A DNA stretch of 64,000 bases, taken from positions 186,001 to 250,000 of the forward strand of contig NZ_KE159708.1 of assembly GCF_000403435.2 (NCBI RefSeq), in the 5' to 3' direction. The stretch comes from Oscillibacter sp. 1-3. Lineage in GTDB: Bacteria; Bacillota; Clostridia; Oscillospirales; Oscillospiraceae. Under the pieces are notes generated by a model. It was given only the letters and a program-made list of their open reading frames with translations. It did not search any database and was not told where the DNA came from. Shown here piece after piece: positions 45,263-52,985 of the stretch (its first letter is position 1; every line of letters begins with the position of its first letter). The position numbers and the translations under genes are program-made.

Positions 45263-45874
45263 ATGGCCTACAGCATGGACTCCACAACAGACGGCTGCTA
45301 TCCGGGAACAACTTGCCTGATCAACAAGCTGGGTATCCAAGACGAAGCGGTGCTAGCGGAAACAGAGGCGGCTGTCGTTTTAGGAAAAGCCAGTCTGCTG
45401 GATCAGCAGCCGATTGTCGGCGGCTTTGACTTTGACCACTACAAACGCATCCACCAATTCCTGTTCTGTGATCTCTATGACTGGGCTGGACAAATACGCA
45501 CTATCAATATCTCCAAGAAGGGAACCGCTTTTGTTCCTGCTGCAGAAATCGAACCGTGTGCCGATGCGTGTTTCAAGCGCCTGGCTGGTTTCAGCGGTGA
45601 GCGCTTGTCCCATCGTGGGCTGGCGGAGGAGGTAGCGGACTTTTATCACACCGTCAATATGCTGCATCCATTTCGGGAAGGCAACGGCAGAGTACAGCGT
45701 GTCTTTTTTACGCAGTGGATTCGCAGTCTTGGGTACGATCTTGACTTGAGTTCTGTAGACCCGGATGCGTTCATGATCGCTACGATCTATGCGGCGCAGG
45801 GCGTTATGGATCAGCTGGTTGACTTTTTTGAGCAGACGATTGAGTGGCCACAGATGGGAATGCGGATGACCTGA
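45263..45874 (+). CDS. Fic-domain AMP-transferase toxin
   Basis: A 203-residue class I Fic protein with the full catalytic motif HPFREGNGRVQR (residues 135-146) and the flap region NISKKGTAFVPA. Fic toxins of this class add AMP to targets such as DNA gyrase and topoisomerase IV. The ATG follows the antitoxin by one base, behind AGGAGAG. With the small upstream protein it forms a toxin-antitoxin pair that would stabilise element B. No substitution of the catalytic His or the Asn-Gly-Arg core is seen, so it should be active when free. Confidence 0.93.
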   Translation: MAYSMDSTTDGCYPGTTCLINKLGIQDEAVLAETEAAVVLGKASLLDQQPIVGGFDFDHYKRIHQFLFCDLYDWAGQIRTINISKKGTAFVPAAEIEPCADACFKRLAGFSGERLSHRGLAEEVADFYHTVNMLHPFREGNGRVQRVFFTQWIRSLGYDLDLSSVDPDAFMIATIYAAQGVMDQLVDFFEQTIEWPQMGMRMT

Positions 45875-46437
45875 CGAGCTTGGTTTTGATTTCATGCTGG
45901 GCGGCAGCTTGCTGCTCAGCATTTTTGACCTCTGAGGTATCCACTTGTTGTTGGCGCAGATCCTTGCACATATCCCCGCTTAGACCCGCCAGTATTGCGG
46001 TGACTGTAAGGGCAGATGAAAAACTGACCCCCGGCTTGACCCCAGGGGGTGAAAAATGACCCCCGCGTTGGTTTCTGCAAAATCTCTGAAAACCACCTGT
46101 GACAGCCACCTTGTGAAATGGTGAAATGATGCAGTATTTTCTCTGTTCTCCTCATTTACGGCCACCTGCCACAGCAAAAAGCGAAAATTCCGACCACCTA
46201 TGGAAAAGCCCCGACCCGCTCTGCGGGGCGGTGTAGCTGGCCGGGGGGCGCGTAAGCGACCCCCGGCCTTTATCCTGCACTTTTTTCGACCCCCCGGTTC
46301 ACCTGCCACTTTCAGTTGTGCTGAATTCGCGGGATGGCGCACACCGGCCACACGCTTTGGACACAGCTTCGTCTGCGATGGACTGCGGCTTGTTACCCTC
46401 CGAGCATCAGCGAGGCCACACAGCGGCGCACAGGCTG
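45875..46437. other. GC-rich noncoding region with hairpins and TGACCCC repeats
   Basis: About 560 bases. TGACCCC occurs three times between 46020 and 46065, and perfect stems occur near 46208-46230 (GCCCCG/CGGGGC) and 46239-46268 (GGCCGGGGG/CCCCCGGCC). Open frames here have no recognisable product. It follows a replication-type HTH gene and could be an origin or the remains of a rep gene. Confidence 0.45.
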
Positions 46438-46872
46438 TCACGCTGAGTGCGTACTATCGTTGCGAAGTGCGAGAGCGTTTGCGACTCGCTGACGCTCAGC
46501 CGCCACATCTATCTGCGCCAACTGCTGTTCGTAGAACTGGTCCAGCGCCAGCTGAATCGGACGGATGGTGTAGAGCAGATTGCCGTTGCGCTTCAGGCCA
46601 GCCTTGGTGGTGACGGATGTGTTCTCTGTACTGATGAGCTGCCGCTCCTCCAACACGCACACATACTTGTGGACGGTGTTGGCGCTCATCCTCACTGCTT
46701 TGCCAATGGTCTTGTAGCTGGGCCAGCACTGGTACGTCTTCCTGTTCTCACAGCAGAGCAAGTACGAGTAGACAGCCAGTGCGCCGGGCGACAGACCCAG
46801 CAGGAATATCTCGTTGGGCAGCTGGAAGTAGTTCTTGACTAGATCACGTTTGGGCCACGGTGTGTACTTCAC
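46438..46872 (-). CDS. Replication-initiator-like helix-turn-helix protein
   Basis: 144 residues starting at a GTG behind GGGAGGT. The segment FQLPNEIFLLGLSPGALAVY and CWPSYKTIGKAVRMSANTVH form a winged helix of the type found in plasmid and element replication or DnaD-like helix-turn-helix proteins. It overlaps the upstream excisionase-like gene by four bases. A regulatory or replication role in element B is likely; no primase or relaxase lies beside it. Confidence 0.75.
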   Translation of the reverse strand: MKYTPWPKRDLVKNYFQLPNEIFLLGLSPGALAVYSYLLCCENRKTYQCWPSYKTIGKAVRMSANTVHKYVCVLEERQLISTENTSVTTKAGLKRNGNLLYTIRPIQLALDQFYEQQLAQIDVAAERQRVANALALRNDSTHSA

Positions 46873-47081
46873 TCCGCACCTCCCTGGGTGTGTTGCGACA
46901 CCCACTCCACGAATTGCTCCTTGGGTACCACCATCCTGCTGCCGATCTTCAGCACTGGAAAATCCGGTTCATGCATCAACTCGTACCCGCTGGACGGTGA
47001 GACGCCTAGCATCTTTGCCACCGTTACCGCGTTCAGGAACAGCGGCAGTTCGTCGTAGTTCTTGTAGCCAGATTCTTTCAT
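46869..47081 (-). CDS. Excisionase-type helix-turn-helix protein
   Basis: 70 residues with the MerR-like excisionase pattern LFLNAVTVAKMLGVSPSSGY followed by FPVLKIGSRMVVPKEQFVEW. The ATG at 47081 follows AAAGGAGG at a slightly long distance. It may be the recombination directionality factor for one of the integrases, or a simple regulator. It is the first gene of a two-gene minus-strand operon. Confidence 0.8.
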   Translation of the reverse strand: MKESGYKNYDELPLFLNAVTVAKMLGVSPSSGYELMHEPDFPVLKIGSRMVVPKEQFVEWVSQHTQGGAE

Positions 47082-47469
47082 GTTGCGCTTGACCTCCTTT
47101 TCTGTTGAGTCAGTTTTTCCTCTGCCCTTATGCGCTGACTCCCTCACTCTTCTACCACAACCTCTGATGGCTGAAACCGAACTTTCTTATAGACGAGTTT
47201 ACAAAATATTTACCAATTCAGAAAGCAGTTCCCCTCATCCCTCTACTACAACCTCCAGAGTCTAAAAGCGAACTCTTATTTTTCGTTTTCAGAAAAATTT
47301 TTTGCTGTAGAAAAAATCACCCGCCAGAACTGAATCTGTCGAGTGATTGTATCGGAAAATTTGAGGGGCGCTTGATGATGGGTTGTACTTGGCAGATTTT
47401 ATAGATTGCTCTGGAAAAATGCGGTCTTGTATGGTATCCTGTAAAAAAAGCAACTGGGGGAATACCGCC
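47082..47469. other. Divergent promoter region with direct repeats
   Basis: About 390 bases between the excisionase-like gene and the methyltransferase gene. It contains the imperfect direct repeats at 47141-47189 and 47232-47280, otherwise AT-rich sequence expected to hold both promoters. Confidence 0.45.
47141..47280. repeat. Imperfect direct repeats, about 48 bp, 91 bp apart
   Basis: Each starts CCCTCA and contains TCTAC-ACAACCTC and then a block ending GCGAACTCTTA or CCGAACTTTCTTA. They are candidate binding sites for the adjacent excisionase-like protein. Confidence 0.5.
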
Positions 47470-50143
47470 ATGACAGATACACAGCGCCGCGCCGCCGCAA
47501 AACAGTTTGCCGCCGACTGGCAAGGAAAGGGTTACGAAAAAGGCCACAGCCAAACCTTTTGGCTGTCCCTGCTGCAAAAGGTCTACGGGGTGGAGGAGCC
47601 GGACAAGTTCATCACCTTTGAGGATCAGATCATGCTGGATCACACCAGCTTCATCGACGGCTTTATCCCCTCCACCCACGTCCTGATTGAGCAGAAAAGC
47701 CTGGGCAAAGAGCTGAACAAGCCCATCAAGCAGTCGGACGGCTCCCTGCTGTCCCCGTTCCAGCAGGCCAAACGGTATGCCGCCGAACTGCCCTACTCCC
47801 AGCGACCCCGGTGGATCGTCACCTGCAACTTTGCCGAGTTCTACGTCTATGACATGGAGCGGCCCACCGGCGACCCGGAGATCATCAAGCTGTGCGATCT
47901 GGAAAAAGAATACTACCGCCTGCAATTCCTGGTAGACACCGGGGACACCAATATCAAGAAAGAGATGGAAGTCTCCTTGCAGGCGGGCGAGATCGTGGGC
48001 GTCCTCTACGATGCCCTGTTGAAGCAGTACAAAGCCCCGGAGGCCGAGGACACGCTGAAAAGCCTGAACGCTCTGTGCGTCCGGCTGGTGTTCTGCCTGT
48101 ACGCCGAGGACGCCGGTATCTTCGGCAGCAAGAGTATGTTCCACGACTACCTCCGGGACATCCCTGCCAGCGGTATCCGCAAGGCGCTGGTGGAGCTGTT
48201 CCGCATTTTGGATCAGAAGCCGGAGCAACGGGACAAGTACCTGGCCGACGACAACCCGGCGCTGGCGGCGTTCCCCTACGTCAACGGCGGGCTGTTCAGC
48301 GATGAGAATATCGAAATCCCGCCCTTTACCGAGGAGCTGAAAAATCTCCTGCTGGAAAAGGCCAGCGGGGACTTTGACTGGTCGGTCATCAGCCCCACTA
48401 TTTTCGGGGCGGTCTTTGAAAGCACCCTGAACCCGGAAACCCGGCGCAGCGGCGGGATGCACTACACCAGTATCGAGAACATCCACAAGGTCATTGACCC
48501 GCTGTTCCTGGACGGCCTGCGGCTCCGGCAACTTTTTGACGGAGACCTACCTGTCCCTGCGCAAGCTGGAAAACGAGGTCTTGCGGTGTGCCACCGACCA
48601 GATTAGCATGGATTTGGACGGCATTATTCAGGTGTCCATCGGCCAATTTTACGGTATTGAGATCAACGACTTTGCCGTGACGGTGGCAAAGACTGCGCTG
48701 TGGATTGCGGAGAGCCAGATGATGAAGGAGACCGAGGACGTGGTGCATATGTCCCTGGACTTCCTGCCGCTGAAATCCTACGCCAATATCACAGAGGGGA
48801 ACGCCCTGCGGCTGGACTGGGAGAGCGTGGTGCCCAAGGACAAGCTGAACTATATCATGGGCAATCCGCCGTTTGTGGGCTACTCCTTGCAAAGCAAAGG
48901 GCAGAAAGAAGATATTCTTTCCGTTTATGTGGATGAAAAGGGCAAGCCATACAAGACGGCGGGGAAAATCGACTATGTTTCCGGCTGGTATTTCAAGGCC
49001 GCTCAGTTAATGCAGGGGACAGATATTCGGACGGCGTTTGTGTCCACCAACTCTATTACCCAGGGGGAACAGGTGGCGGGCGTTTGGAAGCCGCTCTATG
49101 ACCGATTTGGGATTCATATTGATTTTGCACATCGGACATTCCGCTGGGACAGCGAGGCCAGTATCAAAGCCCATGTCCATTGCGTGATCGTGGGATTCAG
49201 CCCTGCCCCAAACCAAGCACCCAAACGCATTTATACAATGGAACGATATCAAGAAGCCGAGAATATCAATCCTTATTTGCTTGATGCCCCCAATGCGTTT
49301 GTTGATAGCCGAAACAAACCAATTTGTGATGTTCCGCTGATGACAACAGGAAATCGACCTGCCGATGGGGGACATTTGATTATTGAAGCTGACGAGTATG
49401 ATGAATTTATTGCAAAAGAGCCTAATGCGCTGCCATATATCAAGAGACTGGTTGGCGCCGCAGAGTTTATCAATAACAAAAAACGCTGGTGCCTATGGCT
49501 TGTCGGAATTAGCCCAGCAGAATTACGAAAAATGCCGCTGGTGCTTCAACGGGTGGAAGCGTGTAAAGCAGACCGTGAAAATGCGCCCGATGCCGGACGC
49601 CGAAAGCTGGCAGAACGCCCTACACAGTTCCGAGAAATCAACAATCCAGATACATTTGTGGTTGTTCCTGCCGTTTCTTCCGAACGAAGGCGATATGTGC
49701 CGATTGGGTTTCTTGACAAAAATACAATAGCAACAAATCTTGTAATAACGATTCCAGACGCACAGCTTTACCATTTTGGTGTGCTGACTTCCAATGTCCA
49801 CATGGCCTGGATGCGGGCAGTATGCGGGCGGCTGAAAAGCGATTACCGCTACTCCAAGGATGTTGTCTACAACAATTTCCCCTGGCCTACTCTCACCGAC
49901 GCACAGAAAGCCAAAATCGAGCAGACCGCCCAGGCCATCCTGGACGCCCGGGCCCTCTACCCGGACTGCTCCCTTGCCGACCTCTACGACGAGATCGCCA
50001 TGCCCCCGGAGCTGCGGAAGGCCCATCAGCAGAACGACCGGGCCGTCATGCAGGCGTATGGGTTTGACGTGGCGACCACCACCGAGACGAGCTGCGTGGC
50101 GGAGTTGATGAGGATGTATCAGAAGCTGACGGAGGAAAGATAA
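47470..50143 (+). pseudogene. MmeI-like type IIG DNA methyltransferase/nuclease, broken by internal deletion
   Basis: Frame one (47470-48606) holds the MmeI-type N-terminal part with a possible nuclease ExK motif (VLIEQK, near residue 78) and ends in SGGMHYTSIENIHKVIDPLF. Frame two (open to 50143) resumes exactly at CGSGNFLTETY, the SAM-binding motif I, and later holds the catalytic NPPFVGY motif IV and the target-recognition region. Between FLDGLR and CGSGNF the roughly 40-50 residues normal for this family, including the DPA before CGSG, are missing. The two frames join at a short repeat CCTGCGG at 48516-48523. The gene therefore looks inactivated by a deletion that also shifts frame. Both halves are otherwise intact, so the loss is recent or the protein is read by recoding. 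Confidence 0.85.
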
Positions 50144-50778
50144 TGACAGAAGTAATTTGCTTTTTAGATCAGCATGAAGGCTCATTGATGGTACTTATTA
50201 CTGCGGTTTATGTTTTAGCAACAATCCTTATTTGTTGGGCAAATATAAAATCTGCGAAAGCTGCACAGGAGCAACTCACAGAGGCAAGACGGCAATACGT
50301 GGAGGAAAATCGTCCGCGTATTACTTATGAAGTGATTTTTGAGAATCGTATGTGGTATGGTATGAGATTTACCAATCATGGACGGCGTGTGGCTACTCAT
50401 GTTCAAATCAAGTTTGATTTGGATTTCTTGAACAGTCTTAGCAAAGATTCTGCTATTGATAGATTAAACACACTTCAACAACAAGAATTTGTCTTGGGTA
50501 TTGGACAGAGCTATAGTTATTTTTTTGGCGCAGAGGAGTTCCGTAATAATCCGAACAAAAGGCCAATTATTGGAGAAATTATTTATCAAGACGAACAAAG
50601 TACCTATCAAGATTTTTTTAATATTGATTGGAACGTATATGCCACGTTTTATTCGGTTAATACCCCCACTGACGATCTCCTCAATGAGGTGAAAAAAGTA
50701 GTGAAAGAATTAAATCATGTTGCACAAGCCTTGACACTTCAGCAATCCACAAAAGCCAAAAAAGACACCGAAAAATGA
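50143..50778 (+). CDS. Membrane-anchored protein of unknown function
   Basis: 211 residues, unrecognised. A single membrane helix (LMVLITAVYVLATILICWA, residues 15-33) is followed by a short coiled coil (AAQEQLTEARRQYVEENRPR) and a cytoplasmic beta-rich domain. The ATG shares a base with the stop of the methyltransferase frame (TAATG), so it belongs to that operon. Single-helix proteins of this plan are common beside restriction and other defence genes, but no function can be assigned. Confidence 0.75.
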   Translation: MTEVICFLDQHEGSLMVLITAVYVLATILICWANIKSAKAAQEQLTEARRQYVEENRPRITYEVIFENRMWYGMRFTNHGRRVATHVQIKFDLDFLNSLSKDSAIDRLNTLQQQEFVLGIGQSYSYFFGAEEFRNNPNKRPIIGEIIYQDEQSTYQDFFNIDWNVYATFYSVNTPTDDLLNEVKKVVKELNHVAQALTLQQSTKAKKDTEK

Positions 50779-50912
50779 TAAGTACGAAGCAGAGACTGAA
50801 ACTTCCTTCGAAGGCTTTAATTCTTTGTTTTCAGTTACGCAATATCTGAACAGTAAATCCGCACTTCCCGGCATTGTATTTTCCTGCATGTACTCTGTTT
50901 TTGCTACCACGA

Positions 50913-50946
50913 GGGATGGCTGTCCAGGAAATTGGACAGCCATCCC
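50913..50946 (-). terminator. Terminator downstream of CAP gene 1
   Basis: GGGATGGCTGTCC and GGACAGCCATCCC form a 13-bp perfect stem with an 8-base loop, 14 bases past the CAP gene stop. The homologous hairpin after CAP gene 2 (about 58446-58478) is less perfect. Confidence 0.75.
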
Positions 50947-50960
50947 TGGTCGCTATCTGG

Positions 50961-51734
50961 TTACGCATAGAAGTTGACGCTGTTGGGTATTCCGACGAAC
51001 ATGTAGCAGTAGGTTATGCCGTCGTGTTGGGTCACGCCTACACCGATGCAGTCGCATCTGGAGTTAATCATCGTCTCGAAGTGGCCCGGCGAGTTGATCC
51101 AGTTGTCGACGGCGCGCCGGGCGGCGTCGGTTGTGCCGGTGAACACGGTCAGGTTGTCCCCAAAGCCGTAGGGATATCCGGCATCGGCAGCGGCCTGGCT
51201 CTCTTCTGGAGCATGATGCCAGGTGTAGCGCCGGTTGGAGCAGGCTTGGGCGGCGTTCATCAGAGCCTCGTTGACCGGCAGTTCCGGTACCCCGTTGTCC
51301 TTTCGGGTCTGGTTGATAAGCCGGATCATCTCCTGCCGTATCTCCAGGTTGTCCATCAGGCCGACGCTGTCCCCACTGGCGGGAGCTTCCAGCGAGGTGG
51401 GGGCTGCTGGGCCGACCGTCAGCGTCATGCTCCCACATTCCCCGACGCTGTTGGAGGCGGTGATCTCCGCGATCCCAGACCCCTTGGCGACCGCCACCCA
51501 GAAGGTCAGTACCTGCTCCACCGCTACTGTGTCCGGGTTACTGGAAGTGACAGTGTAGTCCGTACCGCTGGGGCCGATGATGATGCCGCTTCGCTCTCCT
51601 ACCTCCAGGGTACTGCCCTTGTAGCTGCTCACTCGGATGGCCAGAGCCTCCGTTGCCGTGGCGGGTACGGCGAGGGCGGTTGTGAGGATGGTTGCTGTCA
51701 GTGTTACGGCAATGCGCTTTTTCGTACTGATCAT
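50961..51734 (-). CDS. Secreted CAP/SCP-domain protein, copy 1
   Basis: 257 residues: a signal peptide (KKRIAVTLTATILTTALAVP, cleavage near ATATEA), a bacterial Ig-like domain (residues about 35-110, TSSNPDTVAVEQVLTFWVAV), and a CAP domain (about 130-257: IRQEMIRLINQTRKDNGVPE, NSPGHFETMINSRCDCIGVG). CAP proteins are extracellular; their activity is mostly unknown. GGAGG precedes the ATG. It is closely related to the gene at 58493-59272, including sequence outside the coding region. It is separated from that copy by the ABC transporter and two-component genes. Confidence 0.9.
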   Translation of the reverse strand: MISTKKRIAVTLTATILTTALAVPATATEALAIRVSSYKGSTLEVGERSGIIIGPSGTDYTVTSSNPDTVAVEQVLTFWVAVAKGSGIAEITASNSVGECGSMTLTVGPAAPTSLEAPASGDSVGLMDNLEIRQEMIRLINQTRKDNGVPELPVNEALMNAAQACSNRRYTWHHAPEESQAAADAGYPYGFGDNLTVFTGTTDAARRAVDNWINSPGHFETMINSRCDCIGVGVTQHDGITYCYMFVGIPNSVNFYA

Positions 51735-52256
51735 GATTTTCCTCCATTCAGTGTTTTGTTGGATTTTGGCAAACAACACAATGCCGAAAGATTGGCCGGA
51801 AGTCAATAGAAAACTGTAATCTGAAATGGAAAAATGCAGAGGTAAAAATAAAGCGTATTGCACAGCACTTTGTTGTGTTTGTGGATGGCCTCTTTCGGTA
51901 CGTCGATTTCCCTGACCACATAATTAGCCACAGACAGATGTGGAGTATATGGAGACACTGTTTTCAAAGAGTGCCAGAAAATAAATAGAACGGAGCAGAA
52001 ATGGCTGTAAACCATCAGAATTTGTCTAAAAAATCTTTGCAGACTTCCTTGTTTTCTGCTATGCAAAATTTGATTGGGCATCCACTGAAATAAGTGAGAA
52101 AAACTGTGCGCTCCACGCTGAATGGAACGCACAGCTCGCAATTTTATGGGTTTTCTACTTTACACGTTATTATCCATAGAGCGACTGATACATAGAAAAT
52201 GACACCGTTGAGTGTCGCGAAGAAGAAGCAGCAATATGTCTTGTTGTCATACTGAG
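51735..52256. other. Upstream region of CAP gene 1, part of the duplicated unit
   Basis: About 320 bases (to 52048) match the region upstream of CAP gene 2 (59273-59585). It includes the motif at 51913-51938. From 52049 the 25-bp repeat begins, followed by unrelated sequence to the end of the ABC permease gene. No gene is seen. Confidence 0.6.
52049..52073. repeat. 25-bp direct repeat, left copy
   Basis: Identical to 58357-58381 (starts TTGTTTTCTGCTATGCAAAA). The two copies bracket the ABC transporter/two-component cassette. Confidence 0.85.
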
Positions 52257-52985
52257 TCACATAGTTTGGCAGCTGCTATTTCTCTGTACATTAGCAGCAA
52301 AAACAGCAAGAAAAGCCCCCAGAACGGTTAAGCTAATTTGATGTATTGCAAGCCAGCTTGGAATCTGAAACGCTGGGTCTAATGTTCCCATGGTCAACGG
52401 AAATTGAGAAAAGAAACCGCTCAATGAGAAATTGATTGCCGAGGGCAGAGGTAATACAGTTAATAAAATTACTGCCGCCATAAGAGCGTAGATCAGAGTA
52501 TGGTTGAAGCGGCTCAACATTATTCCTGCCCCCAGGCAGAAGACAATGGGCGGGATCAGGGTCAATAGAGCGGGTAAAATCAGTTCCCCATAATCCACCC
52601 ACCCAAACAGCGACACATAGAATCCAACCGCCAGGGCTGCAAGACACAGGCAGAGAATAGCCGTCGCTGTCAGCACCGCTCCACACCGCAGAGCCGCATA
52701 CCGCCGCTGCCTGATTGGGGTGGCTTGGGTCAAGGGCCGGAGCAGACGCTCCTCCTTGGAGAAGAAGAACGCAAGGAAAAACAATTCTCCCAGGCAGATC
52801 AGCGGCAGCGCTTGGCTGAGATAGTATCCAAAGCTCCATGGGGAAAAAGGCGCTGTGTGAGCCACGCCCCGGACCACAGAGCCAGTCAGTGTCAGCCAGC
52901 CATATCCCAGGGACACCAGCAGAATACCGAAGAACAGCTTGTTCCACAGCAAGCGCCGCAGCTCATATCGAAATATTTTATTCAA
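52257..52985 (-). CDS. ABC-2-type membrane subunit
   Basis: 242 residues with about six membrane spans and an N-terminal amphipathic start (NKIFRYELRRLLWNKLFFG) typical of ABC-2 permeases. SKEERLLRPLTQATPIRQRR is the cytoplasmic loop usual after span two. The TTG start overlaps the end of the permease-peptidase gene by eight bases, behind GGAGG. It forms the transporter with the ATPase and the fusion permease. Confidence 0.85.
   Translation of the reverse strand: MNKIFRYELRRLLWNKLFFGILLVSLGYGWLTLTGSVVRGVAHTAPFSPWSFGYYLSQALPLICLGELFFLAFFFSKEERLLRPLTQATPIRQRRYAALRCGAVLTATAILCLCLAALAVGFYVSLFGWVDYGELILPALLTLIPPIVFCLGAGIMLSRFNHTLIYALMAAVILLTVLPLPSAINFSLSGFFSQFPLTMGTLDPAFQIPSWLAIHQISLTVLGAFLAVFAANVQRNSSCQTM

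Noticed and set aside
45804-46613. Minus and plus frames of 100-150 residues in the GC-rich region after Fic
   Set aside because: No ribosome sites, no recognisable domains, and composition follows the hairpins.
51803-52141. 112-residue minus frame upstream of CAP gene 1, and the matching N-terminal extension of CAP gene 2
   Set aside because: Untranslated leader: the signal peptide and ribosome site mark the true starts at 51734 and 59272.
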